Origin: Actinacidiphila glaucinigra
GTDB lineage: Bacteria > Actinomycetota > Actinomycetes > Streptomycetales > Streptomycetaceae
Length of the DNA: 64,000 nt
NCBI RefSeq assembly: GCF_900188405.1
Contig: NZ_FZOF01000007.1
Location: 248,001 to 312,000, forward strand
Direction: 5' to 3'
In this document: piece after piece, positions 47,945 through 56,966 of the stretch
How the letters are laid out: every line of letters begins with the position of its first letter
How positions within the stretch are numbered: position 1 is the first letter of the stretch
Program-made: the position numbers and the translations under genes
The notes under the pieces: generated by a model
Database searches by the model: none
Told to the model about the DNA's origin: nothing
Seen by the model: the letters and a program-made list of their open reading frames with translations, nothing else

Positions 47945-49480
47945 ATGACGGAAACCGACAGCTGGAACAACCCGCTGCGCGATCCATCCGACCGGCGGCT
48001 GCCGCGCATCGCGGGCCCGTCCGGACTGGTGATCTTCGGGGTGACGGGCGACCTGTCCCGCAAGAAGCTGATGCCCGCCGTGTACGACCTCGCCAACCGC
48101 GGGCTGCTGCCGCCGGGCTTCTCGCTCGTCGGCTTCGCCCGCCGGGACTGGGCGGACGAGGACTTCGCGCAGGTCGTCCACGACTCCGTCAAGGAGCACG
48201 CGCGCACCCCCTTCCGCGAGGAGGTCTGGACGGAGCTGGCCGCCGGAATGCGCTTCGTGCCCGGCGACTTCGGAGACGACGACGCCTTCGAGAAGCTGCG
48301 CGCGACCGTGGAGGAGCTCGACAAGGCCCGGGGCACCAGCGGCAACTTCGCCTTCTACCTCTCGGTGCCGCCCAAGTTCTTCCCCCTGGTCGCACAGCAG
48401 TTGAAGAAGCACGGGCTGTCCGATCCTCCCGAGGGCTCCTGGCGCCGGGCCGTCATCGAGAAGCCCTTCGGGCACGACCTGGCCAGTGCCCAGGAGCTCA
48501 ACCAGGTCGTCCACCAGGTCTTCCCCCCCCACGACGTCTTCCGGATCGACCACTACCTGGGCAAGGAGACGGTCCAGAACATCCTGGCGCTGCGCTTCGC
48601 CAACACGATGTTCGAGCCGCTGTGGAACCGCTCCTACGTCGACCACGTGCAGATCACGATGGCCGAGGACATCGGCATCGGCGGCCGCGCCGGCTACTAC
48701 GACGGCATCGGCGCCGCACGCGACGTCATCCAGAACCACCTCCTCCAACTCCTCGCGCTGACCGCCATGGAGGAACCGTCGGGCTTCGACGCCACGTCCC
48801 TCGTCCAGGAGAAGCTCAAGGTCCTCCAGGCCGTCCGGCACCCCGGTGACCTGGGCGCGCACACCGTGCGCGGCCAGTACGCGCACGGCTGGCAGGGCGG
48901 GGAGGAGGTGCTCGGCTACCTGGAGGAGGAGGGCATCGACGCCAAGTCCAGGACCGACACCTACGCCGCGATCAAGCTGGGGATCGACAACCGCCGCTGG
49001 GCGGGGGTCCCCTTCTACCTGCGCACCGGCAAGCGCCTGGGCCGCCGCGTCACCGAGATCGCGGTCGTCTTCCAGCGCGCCCCGCACCTGCCCTTCAGCC
49101 ACACCGACACCCAGGAGCTGGGGAAGAACGCCCTGGTCATCCGCGTCCAGCCGGACGAAGGTGTCACCGTGCGCTTCGGCTCGAAGGTGCCCGGGACGTC
49201 GATGGAGATACGCGACGTGACGATGGACTTCGCCTACGGCGAGTCCTTCACCGAGTCCAGCCCCGAGGCGTACGAGCGGCTCATCCTCGACGTGCTGCTC
49301 GGCGACGCCAACCTCTTCCCCCGACACCAGGAAGTCGAGGAGTCCTGGCGGATCCTCGACCCCATCGAGGAGTACTGGGACAGCCACGGCAAGCCCGAGC
49401 AGTACACCGCCGGCACATGGGGTCCGAAGGCGGCGGACGAGATGCTCGCACGAGACGGCAGGAGCTGGCGCCGGCCATGA
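47945..49480 (+). CDS. zwf: Glucose-6-phosphate 1-dehydrogenase
   Basis: 511 residues. It oxidises glucose 6-phosphate with NADP, the entry to the pentose phosphate pathway. [15 protein letters not shown] is the nucleotide site, RIDHYLGKE the substrate-binding signature, and [11 protein letters not shown] a conserved loop. ATG at 47945 is preferred to 47927. Its stop overlaps the opcA ATG (ATGA), so the pair is coupled. Confidence 0.96.
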   Translation: MTETDSWNNPLRDPSDRRLPRIAGPSGLVIFGVTGDLSRKKLMPAVYDLANRGLLPPGFSLVGFARRDWADEDFAQVVHDSVKEHARTPFREEVWTELAAGMRFVPGDFGDDDAFEKLRATVEELDKARGTSGNFAFYLSVPPKFFPLVAQQLKKHGLSDPPEGSWRRAVIEKPFGHDLASAQELNQVVHQVFPPHDVFRIDHYLGKETVQNILALRFANTMFEPLWNRSYVDHVQITMAEDIGIGGRAGYYDGIGAARDVIQNHLLQLLALTAMEEPSGFDATSLVQEKLKVLQAVRHPGDLGAHTVRGQYAHGWQGGEEVLGYLEEEGIDAKSRTDTYAAIKLGIDNRRWAGVPFYLRTGKRLGRRVTEIAVVFQRAPHLPFSHTDTQELGKNALVIRVQPDEGVTVRFGSKVPGTSMEIRDVTMDFAYGESFTESSPEAYERLILDVLLGDANLFPRHQEVEESWRILDPIEEYWDSHGKPEQYTAGTWGPKAADEMLARDGRSWRRP

Positions 49481-50472
49481 ACATCGATCTGACCGAGACC
49501 ACCTCAAGCAAGATCAACTCGGCGCTGATCAAGGCCCGCAGGGCCATCGGCAGCCCGGCGGTCGGCATGGTGCTCACCCTGGTGATCGTCACCGACGAGG
49601 GCAACCACTACGACGCCCTCAAGGCCGCCTCCGACGCCTCGCGCGAGCACCCCTCGCGCATCCTGGTCGTCATCAAGCGGCCCGGCCGCTCCCCCCGCGA
49701 CCGGCGCAGCGCCCGCCTCGACGCCGAGGTGCGCGTCGGCGGCGAGTCCGGCACCGGCGAGATCGTCCTGCTCCGCCTGCACGGCGAACTCGCCGACCAC
49801 GCCCACAGCGTGGTCCTGCCGCTGCTGCTGCCCGACGCCCCCGTGGTGGTCTGGTGGCCCGTCGACGCCCCCGCGACCCCCGCCGCCGACCCCCTCGGCG
49901 CGCTGGCGCAGCGCCGGATCACCGACGCGTACGCCGTCGAGCGGCCCATGGAGGAACTGGAGGCCCGCGCCGCCGGCTACACCCCCGGCGACACCGACCT
50001 GTCCTGGACCCGGCTCACGCCCTGGCGGTCCATGCTCGCCGCCGCGCTCGACCAGGCCGGGGCCCGGGTGACCTCGGCGGTCGTGGAGAGCGAGGCCGAC
50101 AACCCCAGCGCCGAACTCCTCGCCCGCTGGCTCGGCAACCGCCTCGGTGTCCCCGTCGACCGCGTCGTCACCGACGGCCCGGTCGTCACCGCAGTACGGC
50201 TGCGCACCCCGGACGGCGACATCAACATCGACCGCCCCGAGGGCCCGCTGGCCACCCTCACCATCCCCGGACAGCCCAGCCGGCACCTCGCGCTGAAGGT
50301 CCGGCCCACCGCCGACCTCATCGCCGAGGAACTGCGCCGGCTCGACCCCGACGAGATGTACGCGGCGTCGCTGGGCCACGCCGACGCGGAGGAGCCGCCC
50401 CGCCGGGCGAAGACCACCGCGCGGAGCACCAAGAAGCGGCCCAAGCCGGCCAGCGCGGAGGCCGCCAAGTAG
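49477..50472 (+). CDS. opcA: Glucose-6-phosphate dehydrogenase assembly protein OpcA
   Basis: 331 residues. VVVWWPVDAPATPAADPLG and RRITDAYAVERPMEEL are typical of the OpcA family, which activates or assembles Zwf in actinobacteria and cyanobacteria. The tail (about 305-331) is Lys/Arg/Ala-rich. It overlaps zwf by 4 bases. Its 3' half is covered on the opposite strand by the GtrA-type reading frame. Confidence 0.93.
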   Translation: MNIDLTETTSSKINSALIKARRAIGSPAVGMVLTLVIVTDEGNHYDALKAASDASREHPSRILVVIKRPGRSPRDRRSARLDAEVRVGGESGTGEIVLLRLHGELADHAHSVVLPLLLPDAPVVVWWPVDAPATPAADPLGALAQRRITDAYAVERPMEELEARAAGYTPGDTDLSWTRLTPWRSMLAAALDQAGARVTSAVVESEADNPSAELLARWLGNRLGVPVDRVVTDGPVVTAVRLRTPDGDINIDRPEGPLATLTIPGQPSRHLALKVRPTADLIAEELRRLDPDEMYAASLGHADAEEPPRRAKTTARSTKKRPKPASAEAAK

Positions 50473-50855
50473 ACCGACTGCCGCAGCAGTACGCCGGGGG
50501 CGGCGCACACCGCCTGCAGGATCAGCATCGCGGCCGTGGTGAACAGGTAGCAGACCACGACCGTCAGCGCCGACTCCAGGTGCGCCCGCCACCCTGCGCG
50601 GCCCCCGCCGAAGGTGAAACGCGCGTGCAGTTCGGTGGCCAGCACCGTCGAGGCCACGGTCACGACCGCGTTCGCCGACGCGAACGGCACCGGCCCCGAC
50701 AGCACCAACAGCACCGCGGAGGAGGCCAGTCCGACCCCGCCGCCGCACACGGCGAAGCGCACGAACGCGGCCGGCGCGGAACGCACGGAGTCCGAGGTGC
50801 GGGGCCGGCGGGCGGGAGCGGGCGGGGCGGATCCCTCCGCGGTGACGGTGTCCAT
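49977..50855 (-). CDS. GtrA-like membrane protein with a long antisense extension into opcA
   Basis: 292 codons. Residues 28-152 form a complete GtrA-like domain with four helices (FVRFAVCGGGVGLASSAVLL, VVTVASTVLATELHARFTFG, LTVVVCYLFTTAAMLIL, VYLAASALAGLGRFLVLRAV). The family often moves lipid-linked sugars. After RAVVFARRG no stop occurs until 49977, so 496 bases run antisense to opcA; the Ser/Arg-rich tail looks like the mirror of opcA rather than protein. The original stop may have been lost. ATG at 50855. Confidence 0.65.
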   Translation of the reverse strand: MDTVTAEGSAPPAPARRPRTSDSVRSAPAAFVRFAVCGGGVGLASSAVLLVLSGPVPFASANAVVTVASTVLATELHARFTFGGGRAGWRAHLESALTVVVCYLFTTAAMLILQAVCAAPGVLLRQSVYLAASALAGLGRFLVLRAVVFARRGGSSASAWPSDAAYISSGSSRRSSSAMRSAVGRTFSARCRLGCPGMVRVASGPSGRSMLMSPSGVRSRTAVTTGPSVTTRSTGTPRRLPSQRARSSALGLSASLSTTAEVTRAPAWSSAAASMDRQGVSRVQDRSVSPGV

Positions 50856-50880
50856 GCCCGCACACTGCCCGCCCCCGCTG

Positions 50881-51144
50881 ACAGGGCGCTGACCGCTCGC
50901 TGACACGCCCCCCACATCCGCCCGACCCGGTACTTCGTTCCCGTCGAGAGCGCAGGCGTTGCGTCGCGCCGACGCGGTGGTGCCGGGGCTGGACGCGACC
51001 CGTACCGGCGATCCATCAGGTTCCGTGCGGCGGTTCGGCCTACGACTCGGGGAGGCCGTACCGGGCCTGATGGCGGTGGTCGGCCACGCAGGCCCGAGGA
51101 GGAGGGGGGGGAGTACGGCAGTGATCTGATCCGTCCACAAGCAA
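50881..51144. other. Gene-poor stretch, possibly decayed coding sequence
   Basis: No ORF with a convincing start. A plus-strand frame around 50,960-51,125 reads protein-like short pieces (RRFGLRLGEAVPGLMAVVGH) ending in TGA at 51127-51129, without a binding site. It may be a remnant. Confidence 0.35.
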
Positions 51145-51675
51145 TTGTTGTTCGCCGGGACGGTGTTGCTCAGCGGGATGGTCCCGCTCGCAGTGGGCGT
51201 CGCGGTGAAGGGCGGCCTGAGGATGCCCGGGTGGGAGCTATCCGCCGGGTTCTTCGGATGGAACGTAGTGACGGGCTTCGTCGCCACGTCGAGGCTCAAG
51301 GGGCTCGGTGACATCCCCCTCCTCGAGGCTGCCGTCCCGATCGCGGATCCCGCCACCGTTCTGTCAGCGTCGGTACTGGCCCGGGCGAGGCGAAGCTTCG
51401 GGAGGCGTTACGGTGCGCTGCTCGTCGGCACCGGCGTCGTGTCTACGGCTATCGCGTTGTTCGAGCCCGCAGGCGCCGTTGTCGCCTGCTTCTTCGCGAT
51501 AGAGCCGCTGATGCGAGCGGAGCGGGCGGCTCGCTGGGAACGGCGCCACGGGGTGCTGCTCTGGCAGGTCTGGGAACACCGTGTCGAGCAGGAGCAGCAA
51601 CCGGTCGACATCGGTCCGGCACCGGTCTTCACCTCGGCCAGGCAAGGTGCCCCGCGCGTCGGCGTGAACCCGTAG
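51145..51675 (+). CDS. Putative membrane protein of unknown family
   Basis: Up to 176 residues with hydrophobic segments near 3-25, 95-108 and 110-122 (FAGTVLLSGMVPLAVGVAV, GALLVGTGVVSTAIALF) and a charged C-terminus (RAERAARWERRHGVLLW). The start is uncertain: TTG at 51145 or ATG at 51178, neither with a good binding site. Third-position GC is lower than in neighbours. A minus-strand frame (51364-51711) competes, so this could be decayed. Confidence 0.42.
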   Translation: MLFAGTVLLSGMVPLAVGVAVKGGLRMPGWELSAGFFGWNVVTGFVATSRLKGLGDIPLLEAAVPIADPATVLSASVLARARRSFGRRYGALLVGTGVVSTAIALFEPAGAVVACFFAIEPLMRAERAARWERRHGVLLWQVWEHRVEQEQQPVDIGPAPVFTSARQGAPRVGVNP

Positions 51676-51903
51676 CGTCGCGACGCCGTCCACTTCGATC
51701 AGCACGGCCACAGCGCGTCCTCGGCAGACCCCGCATGCCTCGTCGGCGACAACAACGTCAATGTGTCCACGCCGGCCCCCAGCGGACCGCCGCCGGATCT
51801 CCCCTCGGGCAGGAGTTCACCCGCCTCGGGGAGATCCCGCGAAGGACTTCGTCCGCCGCGCAAGATCGCCGATGTTCGCGAGCGGGGAGCCTGGGCTCCA
51901 CGG
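51676..51903. other. Intergenic DNA, nothing firm
   Basis: A plus-strand frame contains LVGDNNVNVSTPAPSGPP, which reads like protein, but it has no start or binding site and runs into the DUF4328 gene in antisense. I see no terminator or operator. Confidence 0.3.
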
Positions 51904-52656
51904 TCAGGACAGGGCGAACGGGCCTTCCGTGGCCTTGCGGTGCTGCATCGCCGTCAGCTTGCGGACGAACAGGATGGCGAGGACCGCGGCCAGGATGTCC
52001 ACGGCGTCCACGGCGATGGTGAAGCCGGCGGCGTCGCGGAGGTCGTCGGCGTACACGGAGTTCTCGTTGGTGACTCTCGTTGCGAGCGCGTCCAGGATCC
52101 AGGACGCCACCCACGCCGCCCACCAGTACGCGACGGGGCCCGAGTCGGCGGGACGCAGACGGCCGTCCTGCGTCGTCTGGGAGCTCGCGACCCAGGTCTC
52201 CCTGGCGATCCCGGAAGGGATCCAGAAGAAGGCGATCGGGATGAACCAGCCGCCGATCGCCCACCCGCGGCCCTTCTCGAATCCGTTGGGGGCGAACACC
52301 TCGCCGTTGGTGCGCACCCGGTGGAACCAGATGAGGAAGAGGACGGCCGACCCCACCAGCGTGAGGAGCTGCAGTCCCGCCGCGACTCCGACCCACAGGT
52401 CCGAGCGGTTCAGGGCGGACTGGTCGACGGTGGCGAGTACGTCCCCGACCGCCGTGTCCAACAGGGCGTAGCGACTGGCCTCCGCGACGATGTCGACGAC
52501 GTCGGCCGCGATGACCAGCGACAGGAGCACCACCACGGCGGTCGCGAGGCCCAGCGGCGAACGGAGCACGGCGGTGGCCGCCGGCGGTCCGGCGGGTGCG
52601 GGGTACGGAGCGGGGTACTGGGCGCCGGGCGGCGGCCCGACGGGGCTGAACGACAT
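51904..52656 (-). CDS. DUF4328 membrane protein
   Basis: 250 residues. A Pro-rich N-terminus (about 1-27) precedes several membrane helices (about 33-60, 90-115, 145-165, 225-240). LIWFHRVRTNGEVFAPNGFE and GWAIGGWFIPIAFFWIP are typical of DUF4328. ATG at 52656 follows GGGGGGA. Common in Streptomyces; function unknown. Confidence 0.88.
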   Translation of the reverse strand: MSFSPVGPPPGAQYPAPYPAPAGPPAATAVLRSPLGLATAVVVLLSLVIAADVVDIVAEASRYALLDTAVGDVLATVDQSALNRSDLWVGVAAGLQLLTLVGSAVLFLIWFHRVRTNGEVFAPNGFEKGRGWAIGGWFIPIAFFWIPSGIARETWVASSQTTQDGRLRPADSGPVAYWWAAWVASWILDALATRVTNENSVYADDLRDAAGFTIAVDAVDILAAVLAILFVRKLTAMQHRKATEGPFALS

Positions 52657-53191
52657 GGAATCCCCCCAGGGACACAGCATGGAGACGTGCGCGCCGAACG
52701 GCGGGCAGGAGGACATTACGGCAGGAGATCTTGGCGAGTCCACATCATTGATCGGTGTTCGCCGCCTTCGGCCCGGTCACGTCGGCCGCACGGGGGAACG
52801 GGCTTCCCACCTGCCGGTTTCGAGCGGGCAGACGGCGGGTGCCGAGAGGCGGGCGGGCGGTAGCGCCCACCACGAGCAGGCCCACAGGGCCTCGCTGGCG
52901 CGCTCCCGCTCGACGCGGCCGTCTCGGGGCGCGGCGGACCTCGAGGCCCCACGGTGTCGGCGCAGCCCCGAGTCTGGAGTAATGCGAGGGTCGAGAACGC
53001 ATCACGCGGGGTACCCGCCACGTCCGGGCCGACCTGGCGGCTCACCCCACCGTCACCAACGTCGACACTCCTGCCACTGTCCGGCCCGTCCCCTCCGCGC
53101 GTCTCGGATGCATCGCGTCGCACCGCTCTGAGCAGGGAGGATGTCATCAGAGGTGAAGGCGTTGAGCCGGAGCCGCGAGCACACTGTAATG
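52657..53191. other. Gene-free region upstream of the FtsX-like permease
   Basis: More than 500 bases without a supportable gene on either strand. ABC permeases of this type normally follow an ATPase gene; none can be read here in any frame. The long minus-strand frame is the mirror of the permease. It could be what remains after a deletion. Confidence 0.45.
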
Positions 53192-53235
53192 ACACGCTGT
53201 GGGTAGACATCGAGTGTATAGACAGCGTGTATATT
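53192..53235 (+). promoter_or_regulatory. Operator-promoter of the permease leader ORF
   Basis: ACACGCTGT (53192-53200) and ACAGCGTGT (53222-53230) are perfect 9-bp inverted repeats with centres 30 bp apart. TATATT (53230-53235) fits a -10 box and TAGACA (53204-53209) a -35 box at long (20 bp) spacing. The repeats would straddle the promoter. Confidence 0.6.
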
Positions 53236-53241
53236 CGCCGC

Positions 53242-53361
53242 ATGTTCTTCGACCCGCTCTCGTTTCCGCTCCTCCTCGCGCCGCCCGGGGCCGCGTCCCG
53301 CTCCCGTTCGCGCCGGCCCGTGACGCACGCCGTCATACCGTGCCCGGGAGGTCCCGCATGA
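53242..53361 (+). CDS. 39-residue leader ORF coupled to the permease
   Basis: ATG at 53242 lies 6 bases after TATATT, a leaderless start. The peptide begins MFFDPLSFPLLLAPPG and ends in GGPA; its TGA overlaps the permease ATG (ATGA). The first 16 residues are hydrophobic and the middle is Ser/Arg-rich. Translation may be needed to start the permease. Confidence 0.5.
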   Translation: MFFDPLSFPLLLAPPGAASRSRSRRPVTHAVIPCPGGPA

Positions 53362-55775
53362 GCCGTCGAGGTGCCGGTGGTGCGCCGGGGCGGCTTCGCT
53401 CGGCGCTCGGAGATCTGGGGCTCGGCGTGCGGCTGGCGGGCTCCGGAGGCCGTGAGGGGTGGATCCGCACGGCGCTGACCGCGGTGGGCGTCGGACTCGG
53501 TGTGGCCCTGCTGTTCCTGGCCGCCGCGGTGCCGAACGTCCTCGACGCCCGCGAAGGGCGCGGTCACGCGCGCGAGACGCCGAACTTCGAGAGCGAGGTG
53601 TCGGTGCGGCGCGGGGACGCGACGTTCCTCTGGCTCGACGCCGCCACCGAGTTCCGCGGTGATGCCGTGGGCGGGCAGCTGCTGCGCCCGGACGGCCCCG
53701 GGGCTCCGCCGCCGCCGGGTGTCGCACGGATTCCCGGGCCGGGGGAGATGGTGGTCTCGCCCGCCCTGCGGGGGCTGCTGGACTCGCCGTCCGGCGCCCT
53801 GCTCAAGGAGCGGCTCGGTTACCGGATCATCGGGACCATCGCGGACCGGGGTCTGCTGGAGCCGGGTGAGCTGCGTTTTTACGCCGGCAGCGCCACGCTC
53901 TCCAGGAGCGGGGGTGCGATCAGGTCCGCGGGGTACGGCCATGATCCGGGCTCGGGGCGTTTCGATCCGAGGCTGGTGGTCCTGGTCGCCTTGATCTGTG
54001 TCGTGCTGCTGGTGCCGGTGGGTGTCTTCGTCGCCACGGCCGTCCGTTTCGGCGGGGACCGCAGGGACCGCAGGCTGGCCGCGTTGCGGCTGGTGGGTGC
54101 GGACGTCGCCATGACGCGTCGTATCGCGGCGGGTGAGGCGCTGTTCGGTGCGGGGCTGGGGCTGCTGGTCGGTGCCGGGTTGTTCCTGGGGGCGAGCCGG
54201 CTGGCGGGATCGGTGCGGTTGTGGGGTGTGAGCGCCTTTCCGGCGGACGTCGCCCCTGACGCGTTGCCGGCGGGTCTGATCGTGGTGGCGATCCTGGTGG
54301 GGGCGGTGCTGGTCACGCAGTCGGCGCTGCGGTCGGTGGTGATCGAGCCGTTGGGGGTCGTGCGGCATGCCGCGTTGCGTCCGCGCCGGTTGTGGTGGCG
54401 GCTGGTGGCTCCTGTGGTCGGGGTCGGTGTGCTGGCGTGGACGGGTTCGGCGGAGGAGGAGTTGGGGTCGGGGGGTGTGTATCCGATCGTGCTGGGCGCG
54501 GTGCTGGTCCTGGTGGGGTTGACCGGGCTGTTGCCGTGGCTGGTGGAGGCTGTGGTGCGCCGGCTGCGCGGGGGGCCGGTCGCGTGGCAGCTGGCGGTGC
54601 GCAGGCTGCAGTTGAGCAGTGGGACGGCGTCGCGGGCGGTCAGCGGTATCACCGTGGCGGTGGCCGGGGCGATCGCGCTGCAGATGGTGTTCGGCGGTAT
54701 GCAGGAGGATTTCGCGTCGTCGTCCGCTCCGGCGGCGGCAGGTGCGTCGTCCGGTCGTGCCGATGTCGTGCGCGCGGACTTCAGTGTCGCGACCCCTTCG
54801 GGGAGTGCGGGTGTGCCGGCGCTGGCGGAGCGGATGGCCGGGGAGCTGGGGCGGGTCGGGGGTGTGCGGCGGGTGGTCGCCACGGTCCAGTCGTATGTGC
54901 ACCGTGTGGACGCCGGTGCGGGGCCGGGTTCGGTCACCACGCTCACGGTGGCGGGTTGTGCGACGTTGCGGTCGCTGGCGTCGTTGCCCTCGTGCCGTGA
55001 CGGTGACACCTTCGTGGCCCGTCTGCGGGGGTCGTCGGGCCGTGCCCGGGAGGCGAATCTCCTGACGGACGAGGTCGCCCGGCCGGGTGGGAAGTTCGAT
55101 CTCGGCGGCATGTCCGGGGGTGCCGAGGAGGACGAGTCGTGGACGTTGCCGGAGTCGTCCCGTGCGGTGGTGGCGGTGCCGGACCCGGTGGGGGACGTCC
55201 ATGACGGCATCCTGGCGACTCCGGGGGCGCTGGCCGGGTACGGGCTGCCGCAGGCGTCGACGTCCGCGTACGTGGCGGTCGGCCACGGTGTCGCGGACGC
55301 GGGGGAGCAGCTGCGCAATGCCGCGGCGCGGCTGGATCCGGCGTTGCGGGTGTACGGGCTGGTGAACGTGGAGCGTGACCGGCAGTACTCGAGTGTGCAG
55401 ACCGGTCTGCGGATCGGCGGGACGCTGACGGTGGCGCTGATCGCGGCGGGGATGCTGGTGGCGCTGATCGAGCAGTTGAGGGAGCGCCGGCGGCTGTTGT
55501 CGGTGCTGGTGGCGTTCGGTACGCGGCGCAGGACGCTGGCGTGGTCGGTGCTGTGGCAGACGGCGGTGCCGGTGCTGGCGGGTACGGTCGTGGCGATCTT
55601 GGGTGGGCTGGTGCTGGGCAGGGTGATGCTGGGCATCGTGGTGAAGCCGGTGCGGGACTGGTGGGTGTTCCTGCCGTATGCGGGGATCGGTGCGGCGGCG
55701 GTGCTGGTGGTGACGTTGCTGAGTCTTCCGGCGTTGTGGCGGATGATGCGGGCGGACGGGCTGCGTACGGAGTGA
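53358..55775 (+). CDS. FtsX-type ABC transporter permease (MacB-like layout)
   Basis: 805 residues. One N-terminal helix (about 38-58), a large extracellular region, three helices (about 205-325), further helices near 350-400, a second extracellular region (about 450-660) and three C-terminal helices (about 680-800): two FtsX domains. VFVATAVRFGGDRRDRRLAA and LRLVGADVAMTRRIAAGE resemble the FtsX coupling loop. ATG at 53358 follows GGGAGGT. No ATPase gene is adjacent, so it must use one encoded elsewhere or be an orphan. Confidence 0.85.
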   Translation: MSRRGAGGAPGRLRSALGDLGLGVRLAGSGGREGWIRTALTAVGVGLGVALLFLAAAVPNVLDAREGRGHARETPNFESEVSVRRGDATFLWLDAATEFRGDAVGGQLLRPDGPGAPPPPGVARIPGPGEMVVSPALRGLLDSPSGALLKERLGYRIIGTIADRGLLEPGELRFYAGSATLSRSGGAIRSAGYGHDPGSGRFDPRLVVLVALICVVLLVPVGVFVATAVRFGGDRRDRRLAALRLVGADVAMTRRIAAGEALFGAGLGLLVGAGLFLGASRLAGSVRLWGVSAFPADVAPDALPAGLIVVAILVGAVLVTQSALRSVVIEPLGVVRHAALRPRRLWWRLVAPVVGVGVLAWTGSAEEELGSGGVYPIVLGAVLVLVGLTGLLPWLVEAVVRRLRGGPVAWQLAVRRLQLSSGTASRAVSGITVAVAGAIALQMVFGGMQEDFASSSAPAAAGASSGRADVVRADFSVATPSGSAGVPALAERMAGELGRVGGVRRVVATVQSYVHRVDAGAGPGSVTTLTVAGCATLRSLASLPSCRDGDTFVARLRGSSGRAREANLLTDEVARPGGKFDLGGMSGGAEEDESWTLPESSRAVVAVPDPVGDVHDGILATPGALAGYGLPQASTSAYVAVGHGVADAGEQLRNAAARLDPALRVYGLVNVERDRQYSSVQTGLRIGGTLTVALIAAGMLVALIEQLRERRRLLSVLVAFGTRRRTLAWSVLWQTAVPVLAGTVVAILGGLVLGRVMLGIVVKPVRDWWVFLPYAGIGAAAVLVVTLLSLPALWRMMRADGLRTE

Positions 55776-55777
55776 GT

Positions 55778-55819
55778 GTCGGCTGCCGCCGGTCCTTTGC
55801 CGGGCCGGCGGCGGCCGAC
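55778..55819 (+). terminator. Terminator of the permease gene
   Basis: GTCGGCTGCCGCCGG (55778-55792) pairs with CCGGCGGCGGCCGAC (55805-55819), 15 bp with one wobble, immediately after the stop codon. Confidence 0.75.
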
Positions 55820-55940
55820 TCGCTGTGGGCAAAGGGCTGTTGACGTGCGGGAACGGTCTTGCGGGGTCGTGTCGGGGAGGAACCGCGTGAGGGCCCTTGA
55901 CGTGTCGTGATGGCTGGTGTCACCATCGCGTCCATCAAAT

Positions 55941-55985
55941 GTTTGCGTAAACGTGCGCCGACTCCGTTCGCTGATGTTTACGCAA
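55941..55985 (+). promoter_or_regulatory. Two LacI-type operators before the sugar ABC operon
   Basis: GTTTGCGTAAAC (55941-55952) and GTTTACGCAA (55976-55985) are LacI-type sites with a central CG. TTGCGTAAAC and GTTTACGCAA are exact inverted copies 23 bases apart. They precede the first permease by 60-100 bases and probably bind the LacI regulator at 59533. Confidence 0.75.
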
Positions 55986-56043
55986 CCATCCCGATCCCGC
56001 CCTCTGCGGCGGGATCCCGCACGACGACGTGAAGGATGGGAAC

Positions 56044-56964
56044 ATGGCTGCCATACCGCCGCCACCGGGTACCGGCCGGGCCGCTCCTCCCCGAGGGCGC
56101 CGGGGCCGGCGCTGGCTGGGATGGGGCTTCGTGGCGCCGTTCATGATCGTCTTCGCGCTGGTCTTCCTGGCGCCGATCGGCTACTCGATCTACCTGAGCC
56201 TGTTCCGTGACCGACTGATCGGCGGGACCTCCTTCGTCGGTCTGGACAACTACGTCCAGGCCTTCCAGGACGGCCAGTTCTGGTCCGGCCTGGGGCGCGT
56301 CGCGCTGTTCCTCGCCGTGCAGGTCCCGATCATGCTGTGCATCGCGCTGCTGGTCGCGCTCGCGCTGGACAGCGGGCGGCTGCACGGCCGGAACTTCTTC
56401 CGGATCACGATCTTCCTGCCGTACGCGGTCCCGGCCGTCGTGGCGACGCTGATGTGGGGCTTCATGTACGGGGACCGCTTCGGTCTGGTCGCCGACATCA
56501 ACGACGCCTTCGGCGTCTCGCTGCCGAACCTCCTCTCGCCCGGCCTGGTGCTGGCGAGCATCGGCAACATCGTGACCTGGGAGTTCGTCGGCTACAACAT
56601 GCTGATCTTCTACTCGGCGCTGCACGTCGTGCCGCGCTCCCTGTACGAGGCGGCGGAGATCGACGGCGCGAGCCAGTTGCGGATCGTGACCTCCATCAAG
56701 ATCCCGGCGATCCGCGGGGCGCTGGTCATCGCGACGATCTTCTCGATCATCGGCAGCTTCCAGCTGTTCAACGAGCCCAGCATCCTCAAGCCGCTGGCGC
56801 CCAACGCCATCACGACGTACTTCACGCCGAACCTCTACACCTACTCGCTGTCCTTCTCCGGGCAGCAGCACAACTACGCGGCGACCGTCGCGATCGTCAT
56901 GGGGGTCGTCACGATGATCATCGCCTACGTCGTGCAGCTGCGCGGCATGCGCAAGGAGGCCTGA
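56044..56964 (+). CDS. Sugar ABC transporter permease, MalF type
   Basis: 306 residues with about six helices. VPRSLYEAAEIDGASQLRIV is the EAA loop that contacts the ATPase. GFVAPFMIVFALVFLAPIGYS is the first helix. It imports an oligosaccharide, with the second permease 2 bases downstream and the binding protein after that. No ATPase is in the operon; Streptomyces operons of this kind usually share MsiK. ATG at 56044 follows AAGGA. LacI-type operators lie upstream. Confidence 0.92.
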   Translation: MAAIPPPPGTGRAAPPRGRRGRRWLGWGFVAPFMIVFALVFLAPIGYSIYLSLFRDRLIGGTSFVGLDNYVQAFQDGQFWSGLGRVALFLAVQVPIMLCIALLVALALDSGRLHGRNFFRITIFLPYAVPAVVATLMWGFMYGDRFGLVADINDAFGVSLPNLLSPGLVLASIGNIVTWEFVGYNMLIFYSALHVVPRSLYEAAEIDGASQLRIVTSIKIPAIRGALVIATIFSIIGSFQLFNEPSILKPLAPNAITTYFTPNLYTYSLSFSGQQHNYAATVAIVMGVVTMIIAYVVQLRGMRKEA

Positions 56965-56966
56965 CG

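Noticed and set aside
51364-51711. Minus-strand 115-codon ORF starting like a real protein (EVDGVATLRVHADARGTL)
   Set aside because: No binding site, and the second half loses protein-like composition. The overlapping plus-strand frame has hydrophobic helices. Neither is secure, so only the plus-strand one was listed, at low confidence.
52716-55832. 1038-codon minus-strand frame
   Set aside because: Mirror of the permease; Arg/Pro/His-rich with no domain. It also does not supply the missing ATPase.
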